Of a DNA stretch of 64,000 nucleotides, positions 16,534-25,411 are shown in pieces. The notes beneath the pieces are model-generated. The model made no database searches. It was not told the origin of the DNA and saw only the letters and a program-made list of their open reading frames with translations. Origin of the DNA: an uncultured Muribaculum sp. (GTDB lineage Bacteria > Bacteroidota > Bacteroidia > Bacteroidales > Muribaculaceae); the NCBI GenBank assembly GCA_910578785.1, contig CAJTSJ010000015.1, positions 1-64,000 on the forward strand, given 5' to 3'. Numbering within the stretch: the first letter of the stretch is position 1; each line of letters opens with the position of its first letter. A program made the position numbers and the translations under genes.

Positions 16534-18249
16534 TTAGTCTATCGGATAAACATCGGTTGAGTTAAGCATCACGAAGTCGACATTGCTTCCTGCGGGAGTC
16601 ATCGGGAATACCATGTCTGTTTCGTCGATGTTGACGTTGAGCAGGTACGGACCGTCGTAGTCGAGCATTCGATGTATGGCTTCGTCAAGCTTGTCGCGTG
16701 TCTCGACATTTTCAGCTTTGATGCCGTAGGCATTGGCTATCATTATGAAGTCGGGATTGACGAGCGGAGTCTGCGAGAAGCGTCCGTTGAAGAATAAGGC
16801 CTGCCATTGGCGTACATTGCCTAAGAAGTTGTTGTTCAGTAATATGATTTTTACGGCTGTGCCGTATTCCATGATTGTTCCGAGTTCCTGTATGGTCATC
16901 TGGAGGCCTCCGTCGCCGGTAAAGAAGCACACTGTGCGCTCCGGGCAGCCCATTTTGGCTCCTATGGCCGCAGGAAGTCCGAATCCCATGGTGCCGAGAC
17001 CGCCGGATGTGACGATGCTGCGCGGTTCGGCAAAACGCGAATAGCGCGCTGTCAGCATCTGATTCTGGCCTACGTCGGTGACAACGATGCTCTTGTGTCC
17101 GGTGGCTTCGCTTACTTTGGCCACGACTTCGCCCATGGTCATCTTTTGTCCGTCGGGATGCAGTTCGTGTTCAATCACCTTTTCGCGTTCAATCTGCTCG
17201 GGGGTATCGAACATTTCGAGCCACTGCGGACGCTTTCGCGGCCCAATCAGCGGGAGCAGACGCAACAGAGCCAGGCGGGCATCACCGTGTATGGTAGCGT
17301 CGGTAAGTATGTTTTTGTCAAATTCCGACGCGTCGATGTCGATATGCACTATTTTTGCATTTTTTGCGTAGGTCTTTACGTTGCCTGTGATTCTGTCGTC
17401 GAATCTCATGCCTACGGCCACTATAAGGTCGGCGCGGTTGGTGTTGATGTTAGGGCCTATGTTGCCGTGCATTCCGAGCATGCCTTTATACAACGGATGG
17501 TCAGAAGGCATGGTCGACAGTCCGAGAAGGGTAACGGCCACCGGTATGTCTGATTTTTCGGCCAGCTCTGCCAGTTCGGATTCGGCTCCGGATATCATCA
17601 CGCCGTGGCCGGAAAGAATCATGGGCCGTTCGGACTCATTAATCATATCAGCTACTCTGCGCACATCCTCTTCCCGTATTTCAGGCATTGGATTGTATGA
17701 GCGGATATAGCTGCACTTTTTGTAGTCAAATTCGGTCATGCCCACCTGGGCGTCTTTTGTGATGTCGAGCACTACCGGACCCGGACGTCCAGTGGATGCG
17801 ATATAGAATGCACGGGCCACGGCCCATGCCACGTCTTCGGCACGGCGTATCTGGTAGCTCCATTTGGTGATAGGCTGGGTGATGCCTACGACATCGGTCT
17901 CCTGGAATGCGTCGAAACCAAGAAACGGCGTGGCTACCTGCCCTGTCACCACGACCATGGGCGTGCTGTCCATCAATGCGTCGCTGATGCCGGTGATGAC
18001 GTTAGTGGCGGCCGGCCCGGACGTGACAATCACGACGCCTGTGTGTCCTGTAACGCGGGCATAGCCCTGTGCGGCATGAGTGGCGCCTTGTTCGTGGCGT
18101 ACCAATATGTGCTTGAGCCGGTCCTGGTAGTCGAACAAGCGGTCGTAGACCGGCATGATCGAGCCACCCGGATAGCCGAATACCATGTCGACACCTTCGC
18201 ATATGAGCGACTGTATCAAGGCATCTGAACCTGAAATCATCTCTTTCAT
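16534..18249 (-). CDS. ilvB: Acetolactate synthase large subunit
   Basis: A 571-residue thiamine-diphosphate enzyme of normal length. The catalytic Glu lies in VRHEQGATHAAQGYAR (near residue 53), and the ThDP motif starts TGDGGLQM and ends near LLNNN. It joins two pyruvates, or pyruvate and 2-oxobutyrate, as the first committed step of branched-chain amino-acid synthesis. It lies 25 bases after ilvD and directly before ilvN. Confidence 0.96.
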   Translation of the reverse strand: MKEMISGSDALIQSLICEGVDMVFGYPGGSIMPVYDRLFDYQDRLKHILVRHEQGATHAAQGYARVTGHTGVVIVTSGPAATNVITGISDALMDSTPMVVVTGQVATPFLGFDAFQETDVVGITQPITKWSYQIRRAEDVAWAVARAFYIASTGRPGPVVLDITKDAQVGMTEFDYKKCSYIRSYNPMPEIREEDVRRVADMINESERPMILSGHGVMISGAESELAELAEKSDIPVAVTLLGLSTMPSDHPLYKGMLGMHGNIGPNINTNRADLIVAVGMRFDDRITGNVKTYAKNAKIVHIDIDASEFDKNILTDATIHGDARLALLRLLPLIGPRKRPQWLEMFDTPEQIEREKVIEHELHPDGQKMTMGEVVAKVSEATGHKSIVVTDVGQNQMLTARYSRFAEPRSIVTSGGLGTMGFGLPAAIGAKMGCPERTVCFFTGDGGLQMTIQELGTIMEYGTAVKIILLNNNFLGNVRQWQALFFNGRFSQTPLVNPDFIMIANAYGIKAENVETRDKLDEAIHRMLDYDGPYLLNVNIDETDMVFPMTPAGSNVDFVMLNSTDVYPID

Positions 18250-18274
18250 TTAACTTTCCAATTATTCTGCTTGA

Positions 18275-20098
18275 CTAAAGTATTCTGACTCCTCCCTTGT
18301 CGGCCGACGATACCATGGAAGCGTATGCGCGGAGAGCAAGGCTCACATTACGGTCGCGGCTCGACGGAGTGAATGCATCCTTGCCTCTGGCTTCCTCTTC
18401 GGCCCGGCGGCTTGAGAGCTCCGAGCCGCTTACGCGGACGTTGATTGAGCGGGCAGGTATGTCGATGTCGATTATGTCGCCGTCTTTTACAAGTCCGATT
18501 GCTCCTCCTGCCGCGGCTTCTGGGGATATGTGGCCGATCGACAGACCCGACGTGCCTCCTGAGAAGCGTCCGTCGGTGATGAGCGCGCACTCTTTGCCGA
18601 GGTGCTTTGACTTTATGTAGCTTGTCGGATAAAGCATTTCCTGCATTCCGGGACCGCCTTTGGGGCCTTCATGGGTGATGACTACAACGTCGCCGCTTTT
18701 GACCTTGTCGCGCAGGATGCCGTCGACTGCTTCTTCCTGTGAACGGAACACCTTTGCCGGACCGCTGAAGCGGAAGAGCGACTCGTCGACTCCTGCTGTC
18801 TTGACTACGCATCCGTCAAGGGCGATATTGCCTTTGAGCACGGCCAGGCCTCCGTCCTTTACGTATGCATGTCCGAAGTCGCGTATGCATCCGGAGGTTC
18901 GGTCGCCGTCGAGCGATTCGTAGCGCGACGACTGCGATCCGAGCTTAATATTGCGTCCGCCACCGGGCGCGCTCATCCACATGTCGCGGGCTTTTTCTGA
19001 AAAGTCCTTTCCTTCAATCGCATAGCGCTCGATAGCTTCTCCGAGAGTAAGTCCATCGACTCGTTTTACCGATGTGTCGAGTAGGCCCTTTGCGGCCAGC
19101 TGATGCATTATCGACATGATGCCCCCTGCGCGGTTGACATCCTGAATGTGATATTTTGAGTTGGGCGCGACTTTACACAGTACCGGTGTCACCCTTGACA
19201 GACGGTCTATGTCGGCTATGGTGAAGTCGGCTCCGGCTTCGTGGGCTATGGCAAGCAGATGAAGCACGGTGTTGGTGGATCCGCCCATGGCTATGTCGAG
19301 CGACATGGCGTTGAGCATTGCCTCCCTTGACGCGATTGAACGGGGCAAAACGCTTTCGTCGTCGCGGTAGTAGGCATAGGTGTTTTCGACTATTTTACGT
19401 GCCGCTTCGCGGAACAGCTCTTTGCGGTTTGTGTGCGTAGCCACTATCGTGCCGTTGCCCGGAAGGGCCAGGCCGAGGGCTTCGTTGAGCGAATTCATGG
19501 AGTTGGCGGTAAACATGCCCGAACAAGAGCCGCAGGTCGGGCATCCCTTTTCTTCAAGAAGCTTGACCATGTCGTCGCTCACGGTTTCGTCGGCGGAGTC
19601 TACCATGATGTCAATCAGGTCGAGCGCGCGTCCGTTGAGTTCGCCGGCTTCCATCGGACCTCCCGACACAAATATTGCAGGAATGTTGAGGCGCATCGCC
19701 GCCATTAGCATTCCCGGGGTGACTTTGTCGCAGTTGGATATGCACACCATTGCGTCGGCCTTGTGGGCGTTGACCATATATTCCACCGAGTCGGCTATGA
19801 GATCGCGCGACGGCAGGGAATAAAGCATTCCGTCGTGGCCCATGGCTATTCCGTCGTCTATGGCTATGGTGTTGAATTCTGCGGCAAAGCAGCCAAGGCG
19901 TTCGATTTCTTCTTTTACGGTCTGTCCTATCTCATGCAGATGGGTATGCCCCGGCACGAACTGGGTGAACGAATTGACTATGGCTATGATGGGTTTGCCC
20001 ATCTGTCCGTCGGTCATTCCGTTGGCGCGCCACAGGGCTCTTGCTCCCGCCATGCGCCGGCCTTGAGTGCTTGCGGCACTCCGTAGTGGTCTGGTCAT
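18275..20098 (-). CDS. ilvD: Dihydroxy-acid dehydratase
   Basis: A 607-residue IlvD/Edd-family enzyme. Iron-sulfur ligand cysteines are visible in SNCDKVTPG and [16 protein letters not shown], and the C-terminal swivelling domain contains [15 protein letters not shown]. It makes 2-keto acids from the dihydroxy acids in valine and isoleucine synthesis. It is the first structural gene of the ilv operon, separated from its promoter by a 230-base leader with a regulatory peptide. Confidence 0.96.
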   Translation of the reverse strand: MTRPLRSAASTQGRRMAGARALWRANGMTDGQMGKPIIAIVNSFTQFVPGHTHLHEIGQTVKEEIERLGCFAAEFNTIAIDDGIAMGHDGMLYSLPSRDLIADSVEYMVNAHKADAMVCISNCDKVTPGMLMAAMRLNIPAIFVSGGPMEAGELNGRALDLIDIMVDSADETVSDDMVKLLEEKGCPTCGSCSGMFTANSMNSLNEALGLALPGNGTIVATHTNRKELFREAARKIVENTYAYYRDDESVLPRSIASREAMLNAMSLDIAMGGSTNTVLHLLAIAHEAGADFTIADIDRLSRVTPVLCKVAPNSKYHIQDVNRAGGIMSIMHQLAAKGLLDTSVKRVDGLTLGEAIERYAIEGKDFSEKARDMWMSAPGGGRNIKLGSQSSRYESLDGDRTSGCIRDFGHAYVKDGGLAVLKGNIALDGCVVKTAGVDESLFRFSGPAKVFRSQEEAVDGILRDKVKSGDVVVITHEGPKGGPGMQEMLYPTSYIKSKHLGKECALITDGRFSGGTSGLSIGHISPEAAAGGAIGLVKDGDIIDIDIPARSINVRVSGSELSSRRAEEEARGKDAFTPSSRDRNVSLALRAYASMVSSADKGGVRIL

Positions 20099-20131
20099 AT
20101 ATACTTTTCTTTACGTTTTTTCCAAAAATAG

Positions 20132-20149
20132 AGGACAAATCCATGCCCT
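20132..20149 (-). terminator. Candidate ilv attenuator terminator
   Basis: On the - strand AGGGCA (20144-20149) pairs with TGTCCT (20132-20137), loop of 6, followed by TATTTTT (20124-20130), 26 bases before the ilvD start. Short stem, so moderate confidence. Confidence 0.45.
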
Positions 20150-20173
20150 GCTTCATAGATGTATAATATCAAG

Positions 20174-20251
20174 TAAGCCCCTCGGTCGTTCAGCGCGATT
20201 GAGGAGCTTAGATAGACTGCAGTATGGAATACAACACCATTATCAGCTCCC
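20174..20251 (-). promoter_or_regulatory. Competing stems of the ilv leader RNA
   Basis: Three segments can pair in two exclusive ways on the - strand. GGGAGCT (20245-20251), four bases after the leader stop codon, pairs with AGCTCC (20203-20208); or the longer TAAGCTCCTC (20201-20210) pairs over 10 positions with GAGGGGCTTA (20174-20183). A ribosome at the leader stop codon would cover the first segment and favour the second pairing. Confidence 0.6.
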
Positions 20252-20254
20252 GCA

Positions 20255-20314
20255 TCAAATTAGAATGGAGATGACGACCTCAATGAGGACTATGATAATG
20301 GCGAAATTGTTCAT
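20255..20314 (-). CDS. ilvL: ilv operon leader peptide
   Basis: A 19-codon frame reading MNNFAIIIVLIEVVISILI and a stop. Thirteen of 19 residues are Ile, Val or Leu, the products of the operon it precedes. It starts 25 bases downstream of the -7 box of a full consensus promoter and is followed by alternative RNA stems, the classic layout of transcription attenuation: scarcity of charged Ile, Val or Leu tRNA would stall the ribosome and change the folding. The residue content and position make chance unlikely. Symbol by analogy with enteric ilvL. Confidence 0.8.
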   Translation of the reverse strand: MNNFAIIIVLIEVVISILI

Positions 20315-20339
20315 AACTAATATTTGATATTTATGTTTG

Positions 20340-20371
20340 CAAAAATATGACATTATGCTAAATTTGACAAA
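20340..20371 (-). promoter_or_regulatory. ilv operon promoter
   Basis: On the - strand TTTG (20368-20371), 20 bases, TATTTTTG (20340-20347), a perfect consensus. Transcription should start near 20333, about 20 bases before the leader peptide. Confidence 0.75.
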
Positions 20372-20484
20372 TATTTTAAGAAAAAAAATGCAATAATTTG
20401 CGATTGATTGCTGTTTTGGCTATGATTGAGCACTTCGTTCCCCTGAAGTTCGGGTGGAGCGGGTGCGGATGTTGATTATATGAA

Positions 20485-20519
20485 AAAAGTCCTGCAAGCT
20501 TAGTGCCTGCAGGACTTTT
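20485..20519 (-). terminator. Terminator of the inositol-phosphate synthase gene
   Basis: Perfect 12-base arms (20485-20496 and 20508-20519), with a T run on the - strand, 28 bases after the stop codon. Confidence 0.85.
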
Positions 20520-20547
20520 ATGGTTAAATCCTAACGGATTGCGTCTT

Positions 20548-21855
20548 TTAGTCGATGAGCTGGTCTGCTTTGTAACCTCCCATTTCGCGAATCGCGTTCT
20601 TAAGCATGATATACTGCTCGAAGAGGTTGTTGACAGGAACTTCGTTCTTGGTGTAGTCGTGCATCGGGCTCTTGAGGAAGAAGCTCAGGAAGTCCTGGAT
20701 GCCATAACGGCCACAACGTGCGGCGAGGTCGATCAGCAAGCAGAGGTCAAGGCAGAGCGGAGCTGCAAGGATTGAGTCGCGGCAGAGGAAGTTGATCTTA
20801 ATCTGCATCGGGTAGCCCATCCAGCCGAAGATGTCGATGTTGTCCCAGCCTTCTTTGTTGTCGTTGCGCGGGGGATAATAGTTGATGCGCACTTTGTGGT
20901 AGTAGTCTGTGTAGAGGTCGGGCTGATTTTCAGGAACCAGAATTGATTCGAGTGTAGAGAGCTTGCTGACCTCCTTGGTGCGGAAGTTGGCGGGTTCGTC
21001 AAGCACGAGACCGTCGCGGTTGCCGAGGATATTGGTAGAGAACCATCCTGACAGACCGAGGCAACGAACACCGATGATGGGTGCGAAACCTGATTTTACA
21101 AGAGTCTGGCCGGTCTTGAAGTCCTTGCCGGCGATAGGCATCTTGACCTTTTCGCAGAGTTCCCAGATGGCGGGTATGTCAACGGTAGTGTTAGGTGCGC
21201 CCATTACGAAAGGTGCTCCTTCTACGAGTGCCGCATAGGCGTAGCACATTGAAGGTGCGATGTGTTCGCGGTCGTCGTCCTTCATGGCCTGTTCGAGCGC
21301 GGCGAGGCTGTAGTGTACTTTTTCGTCAACCGGAACGTAAACTTCTGTAGAAGCGGCCCAAAGCACTACGATGCGTTCGCAACCGTTGGCGGCCTTGAAG
21401 TCACGGATATCTTTACGGAGGGCTTCAACCATTTCCCAGCGGGTCTTGCAGTCCTTGACGTTGTCGCCGTCGAGACGCTTTGCATAGTTGTGGTCGAAGG
21501 CGGCCTTCATGGGAACAATCTTTTCGAGTTCGTCCTTAACGGGCATGATGTCCTTTTCCTTAAGAACTTCGCAGTTAATTGCTGATTCGAAAGCGTTCTG
21601 CGGATATACGTCCCATGCGCCGAACACGATGTCGTTGAGGTCGGCCAGGGGAACGATTTGGTTGTACTTGAGGTTTTTCTTGTTGGCACCTTCTCCGACG
21701 CGCATGACGTCGTACTGGGTCATTGAGCCCACAGGCTTGGCAAGGCCTTTGCGAGTCATAAGCACACCTGTCATAAATGTGGAGCTTACTGCTCCAAGTC
21801 CTACTACGAGAATGCCGAGCTTGCCGTCGGCTTTCTTTACGGGAGTCTGATCCAT
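20548..21855 (-). CDS. Myo-inositol-1-phosphate synthase
   Basis: A 435-residue protein of the Ino1 family, in the shorter prokaryotic form. The N-terminal NAD fold shows GILVVGLGAVSSTFMTGV; the catalytic region includes GKDFKTGQTLVKSG, with lysines conserved in the family, and SNTxGN-like LSGWFSTNILGNRDG. It cyclises glucose-6-phosphate to inositol phosphate in the cytoplasm. In gut Bacteroidetes this enzyme starts inositol-lipid synthesis, and here it stands next to a CDP-alcohol phosphotransferase. A strong hairpin separates it from the co-directional cluster upstream. Confidence 0.92.
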   Translation of the reverse strand: MDQTPVKKADGKLGILVVGLGAVSSTFMTGVLMTRKGLAKPVGSMTQYDVMRVGEGANKKNLKYNQIVPLADLNDIVFGAWDVYPQNAFESAINCEVLKEKDIMPVKDELEKIVPMKAAFDHNYAKRLDGDNVKDCKTRWEMVEALRKDIRDFKAANGCERIVVLWAASTEVYVPVDEKVHYSLAALEQAMKDDDREHIAPSMCYAYAALVEGAPFVMGAPNTTVDIPAIWELCEKVKMPIAGKDFKTGQTLVKSGFAPIIGVRCLGLSGWFSTNILGNRDGLVLDEPANFRTKEVSKLSTLESILVPENQPDLYTDYYHKVRINYYPPRNDNKEGWDNIDIFGWMGYPMQIKINFLCRDSILAAPLCLDLCLLIDLAARCGRYGIQDFLSFFLKSPMHDYTKNEVPVNNLFEQYIMLKNAIREMGGYKADQLID

Positions 21856-21917
21856 GTTAGTTCTAAGTTAGTTTCCTTATTGTTAGTTAGTTTCCTTCAA
21901 TTGTCAGAATTAAAAAA

Positions 21918-21965
21918 TTCTACTTTTACAGCTCCTTGCGTTTAAAAGAGCGTGTAAAAGTAGAA
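21918..21965 (-). terminator. Strong hairpin between HAD gene and inositol synthase gene
   Basis: Perfect 13-base arms (21918-21930 and 21953-21965), extended inward by a GCTC/GAGC match, with six T on the - strand directly after. It either ends the upstream cluster or acts as a leader attenuator of the synthase gene; no promoter match is seen between it and the start codon. Confidence 0.7.
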
Positions 21966-22095
21966 CTAATTTTTGAGATGTGAAAAAAAATTTCAGCTAA
22001 CTTTCGTCAAAATTTGTGAAAGTCGGATAAATTTTTGCTTATTTAGTGAATGTATATTAAAATTGCTTGGTTTTGCTGTTGTAAATGTTAATAAA

Positions 22096-22809
22096 CTATA
22101 ATGCTACGTCAAGCAAATCGGCCAGTTTTTTGATGATTGCGGGGTGTGTCACCGCATCTTCATCGTCGGTCCAGCCTTTGCCTTTAAGCCATGCAACGTG
22201 ACATCCTATGGATTCAGCCGGAAGAATATCCTTTTTCAGCGAGTCTCCGACCACGAGAACTTCATCTGCACGCAGGCCCAAGGCTTCGACTCCCATGGCG
22301 AAAATGCGCGGGTCCGGCTTGCGTACTCCAACGACGGCGCTCTCGATGATGCGTCCGAAGAAGTGCGACAGGTTGAAGTCGGCCAGCACGGCTTCGATAT
22401 TGCCGTAAAAGTTGCTGACGAGCACCATCGGATAGCGTGCATGCAGGGCTTCAAGTGTGGGGCGCGCTTCTTCGATGCTTGATCGGGCCGCGTCGTAGCA
22501 GTAGCGCGCTATGGCCGGGGCAAGGCTTTCGATGCTTGCCTCTTCGATGTGTCCGTGTTCGGCGAGATAGCCGAGTTCGATGCACATCTTTTTATATAGG
22601 AGGTCATAGAAGGTGTCGTCCGGCATGATATGGCGCACTTTGGCAAGTTCGCGTTCGGCATATACGTATGCTTCGCGGAAGGTGTCTTTGTCTATGTCGA
22701 CACCGACGGCCTTGTAGCCGTCCCATATTATCTCGCTCCAATGTGTGCCGCGGCTGTCGATTGTGCCGCCGTAGTCGAATATTATACCTTTTATATTAAT
22801 ATTTGCCAT
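22096..22809 (-). CDS. HAD-superfamily phosphatase in the inositol cluster
   Basis: A 237-residue HAD-IA type hydrolase. Motif I reads FDYGGTIDSRG: the nucleophile Asp is present but the usual second Asp (D+2) is Gly, as in some active HAD-IA enzymes. Motif II is in VLVSNFYGN, and motif IV in VLVVGDSLKKDILPA. It overlaps the CDP-alcohol phosphotransferase gene by 14 bases, so the two are coupled. A role as phosphatase of an inositol phosphate or phosphatidylinositol-phosphate intermediate is inferred from context. Confidence 0.82.
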   Translation of the reverse strand: MANINIKGIIFDYGGTIDSRGTHWSEIIWDGYKAVGVDIDKDTFREAYVYAERELAKVRHIMPDDTFYDLLYKKMCIELGYLAEHGHIEEASIESLAPAIARYCYDAARSSIEEARPTLEALHARYPMVLVSNFYGNIEAVLADFNLSHFFGRIIESAVVGVRKPDPRIFAMGVEALGLRADEVLVVGDSLKKDILPAESIGCHVAWLKGKGWTDDEDAVTHPAIIKKLADLLDVAL

Positions 22810-23764
22810 TTGAAAGTTCCTTGGTGAATGTTTTGCAGATGTTTTCGTGGCGCACGATCATGTATAAGAGCAGTATGTTGAGCACGGTAAGCTCGAAGGC
22901 GAAGTATAGCCAGGGCATCTGGAGGAAGAGCGAGGTGAACAGCGCAATTACGCGCCAGTTGAACGACAGTATGTTGGTATACTTCATGAGCGGAAGGCTC
23001 TTGGCGCGGAATGCCTCACGGAACGATACCGGAATCTTGCCGTCGGGGAACCGGCGGCGCAGTTCGGCGCGCAGCTGCTGCATATTGCGTGTGAGAGATT
23101 CCTGGCTTACGGTGTAGTTTGTGTAGAACGTCATTGTCAGCTTCTTCCAGAAGTTCCTGCTCCAGGACAGTTGCGCATACTTTTCCTTCAGATTATCTGA
23201 CGATTCGAGTTCGCTACCCTCTTCGCCTTTAAGGAAATAAAGATGGAACTGTCGGTAGTAGTCGGCCATTGCGGCCTGTTTGGCATGGCAGAGTCCGGTG
23301 ATGACTGCTACCACCCATATCACCCAGGTGTGGTGGCTGAAGAATTCCGAAGTGACGTTTTCTCTGAGGCAGATAGCCACATAGATGGCCGCAAACCAGA
23401 GGTCGCCTGACAGTCCGTCGAGTATGCGTCCGATTCGGGAATATTGTTTGGTCATGCGTGCGAGTTGTCCGTCGGCCGAGTCAAACGAATTGGCCCAGAC
23501 CAGCAAGAGCATTCCGATGACATTCATCCAAAGTTCGGGGAAGTAGAACATTACTCCGGCTCCGATTCCGAGAAATATCGACGCTATGGTTATGGCATTT
23601 GGGGTTACTCCGAGGCTTTTGGCGATGCATGCCCACATATAGCCCACGGGGCGGTAGAACATTAGGTCGATATGCTCCTCGGTGTCCATGGACTTCAGAG
23701 AGTCCTTGTAGCTTGACTGTTTCCCGCCGTTTTCGGCAGTTGCGGTAACGTTGTTGTGTTCCAT
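22796..23764 (-). CDS. CDP-alcohol phosphatidyltransferase, likely inositol-lipid synthase
   Basis: A 322-residue integral membrane enzyme. The CDP-alcohol motif starts at D95-SA-D98-G-QLA-R103 and ends G112-RIL-D116-GLSG-D121. The last two Asp are four residues apart, where the family consensus has three. About six membrane segments are visible. It would move a phospho-alcohol head group from or to a CDP-activated partner at the inner membrane. With the adjacent inositol-phosphate synthase and nucleotidyltransferase it probably makes an inositol phospholipid or inositol-phosphoryl ceramide. Confidence 0.87.
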   Translation of the reverse strand: MEHNNVTATAENGGKQSSYKDSLKSMDTEEHIDLMFYRPVGYMWACIAKSLGVTPNAITIASIFLGIGAGVMFYFPELWMNVIGMLLLVWANSFDSADGQLARMTKQYSRIGRILDGLSGDLWFAAIYVAICLRENVTSEFFSHHTWVIWVVAVITGLCHAKQAAMADYYRQFHLYFLKGEEGSELESSDNLKEKYAQLSWSRNFWKKLTMTFYTNYTVSQESLTRNMQQLRAELRRRFPDGKIPVSFREAFRAKSLPLMKYTNILSFNWRVIALFTSLFLQMPWLYFAFELTVLNILLLYMIVRHENICKTFTKELSNGKY

Positions 23765-23770
23765 GTGCCT

Positions 23771-24634
23771 CTATTTTCGTTCCTTTATGGTTGAGAGTAT
23801 ACACTTGGCTATGTGCGGCGCGGCTTCCTGTCGGCATGGGGCAAAGCTTGGCCAGTCGTTGAAGTCGATGATTCGGATGTCGCCTTCGGGGCTGACGATG
23901 CAGTCGCCTCCGTATATTTTCACGTCCAGCACTTCGCTGGCTTTGTGGCAGATGTCGCGCATGTGTTCTTTGTCGAATTCGAGTCCGCGTGACTTCCCGT
24001 TGATGGCTTCGTGTCCGTATTTGGAGTGGCCTTCGTCGAACGGGTAGAACCAGAAAAAGAACGGAGTGCCCTGTACGCCGTAGAATTTGATCAGGTCGCC
24101 TACGAGGTGGCGGTTGATTACGGCGCGCTTGATTCCGCGTAAGAAGTATTCCTGAAGCACTTCCTGTGCTTCTTCAGGATGGCGAACGTAGCTCACATCC
24201 TCCTTGTGCATGGCGTGGAAGTCGCCTCGCTTGATCCAGCATTGGGTGAATCCGGCTTTTTTAAGCGCGTCCTTGACGCTCTCGTCGGTGTTTACAATTA
24301 TGCTGTCGGGGTAGGGGATGTTGGATCCGATGAGGATTCTGGTCATGCGTTCGCGTGTGCAGTTTTCGATTCCGTATCCGGAGTTGATTACGAGCGCTCC
24401 GTCATCTTCAAGCTTCTGGAGCTTGTGTATCGACTCCATTTCGCGGCACATGTTGACTATGATGTCCTCCTTGACGTCGCCGTTGTTGAACTGGTCTTCG
24501 CTGTATATGGTCACGATGCAACCACGCTTGCGCAGTTGGTCGGCTACGGCGTTGAATATGGCGGCGTCGTTTCCGATGTGGTTGGGCGAATAAGCGCCGG
24601 CGCGCATTATCCCGGCTATTTTTATTTCTGCCAT
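23771..24634 (-). CDS. ATP-grasp-like protein in the inositol cluster
   Basis: A 287-residue protein with an ATP-grasp look: an N-terminal pre-ATP domain (AGIMRAGAYSPNHIGNDAAIF), a lysine in CWIKRGDFHA, and a C-terminal metal-binding part VKIYGGDCIVSPEGDIRIIDFNDWPSF with the D...D-x-N pattern. ATP-grasp enzymes form amide or ester bonds through acyl phosphates. Its substrate is unknown. It starts 42 bases after the nucleotidyltransferase and ends 6 bases before the CDP-alcohol enzyme, so it clearly belongs to the same operon. Confidence 0.75.
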   Translation of the reverse strand: MAEIKIAGIMRAGAYSPNHIGNDAAIFNAVADQLRKRGCIVTIYSEDQFNNGDVKEDIIVNMCREMESIHKLQKLEDDGALVINSGYGIENCTRERMTRILIGSNIPYPDSIIVNTDESVKDALKKAGFTQCWIKRGDFHAMHKEDVSYVRHPEEAQEVLQEYFLRGIKRAVINRHLVGDLIKFYGVQGTPFFFWFYPFDEGHSKYGHEAINGKSRGLEFDKEHMRDICHKASEVLDVKIYGGDCIVSPEGDIRIIDFNDWPSFAPCRQEAAPHIAKCILSTIKERK

Positions 24635-24676
24635 TATGTTGTCTTGTTGAATGTTTTTTTTGTTCCTGTTGCTGTG

Positions 24677-25381
24677 TTAGTTTCCTGCAATGAACTGTTC
24701 GGCGGTGGCGATGTCGCCGGCGTGGTCGACGTCGACTACCTTGCCGAAACGGAATGCCTTAAGCGCCATGCCGTCGGCCACGAGCGCGCGCTGATAGTTG
24801 CGCATGCGGCTTACGCCTTCGTCCATGCATTTTTCGAGAACGCGCAGACATGGAGGTGTCAGTCCGTATATGCCTCCGGATATGTATTTCACTCCGTCCC
24901 ATGGCTGGTCGCGGTAGGCGAGTATGTCCATGTCGTCGTCGGTGTCGATATACAGGGGCTTTTCGTCGTCGATGAAGTCGGTTACGCCCATGAAGCCGTC
25001 GGCGCTGTCGTTAGCTTCAAAAGCGCTGACATAGCGGCGGAAGTCGTCTTCGAGAAAAATTGTGTCGACGGTGGTTAGGATGAATTTGCCCCGCGCCGGG
25101 AAGTTTCGGGTGACTTCGTAGAATGAGTGCATGGAGCTTGGTGTCGACTTGACGACTAAGTGCATGGGCACCGGAAGCTCGAGGCTCTCTATATATTCGC
25201 GCACTTGTGTCATCTGTTCGTTGACTATTATCGACAGTGATTCGGCGTTGCAGTCCATCATGATGTCGATGAGGCGCTTCACCATCGGTTTGCCGTTGAG
25301 TCTGACAAGCGGTTTGGGAAGTTCCACTCCTTCCTGTGCCAGCCTGGACCCTTCACCGGCCGCTATTATGGCGTAATGCAT
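24677..25381 (-). CDS. Sugar/inositol-phosphate nucleotidyltransferase
   Basis: A 234-residue NTP-transferase with the N-terminal signature AIIAAGEGSRLAQEGVELPKPLVRLNGKPMV, the G-x-G-x-R loop and the LPKPL lysine. Near 110 there is the metal-site TTVDTIF. It resembles the cytidylyltransferase half of archaeal inositol-1-phosphate cytidylyltransferase fusions, and in an inositol cluster it plausibly makes CDP-inositol. UDP- or other nucleotide-sugar synthesis cannot be excluded. Confidence 0.82.
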   Translation of the reverse strand: MHYAIIAAGEGSRLAQEGVELPKPLVRLNGKPMVKRLIDIMMDCNAESLSIIVNEQMTQVREYIESLELPVPMHLVVKSTPSSMHSFYEVTRNFPARGKFILTTVDTIFLEDDFRRYVSAFEANDSADGFMGVTDFIDDEKPLYIDTDDDMDILAYRDQPWDGVKYISGGIYGLTPPCLRVLEKCMDEGVSRMRNYQRALVADGMALKAFRFGKVVDVDHAGDIATAEQFIAGN

Positions 25382-25411
25382 TTCGGTATGAATATGTGTT
25401 GATGATTGATT

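Noticed and set aside
19932..20156. A 74-codon frame overlapping the ilvD start on the same strand
   Set aside because: It runs out of frame into ilvD and has no recognisable protein character; its first part coincides with the attenuator hairpin.
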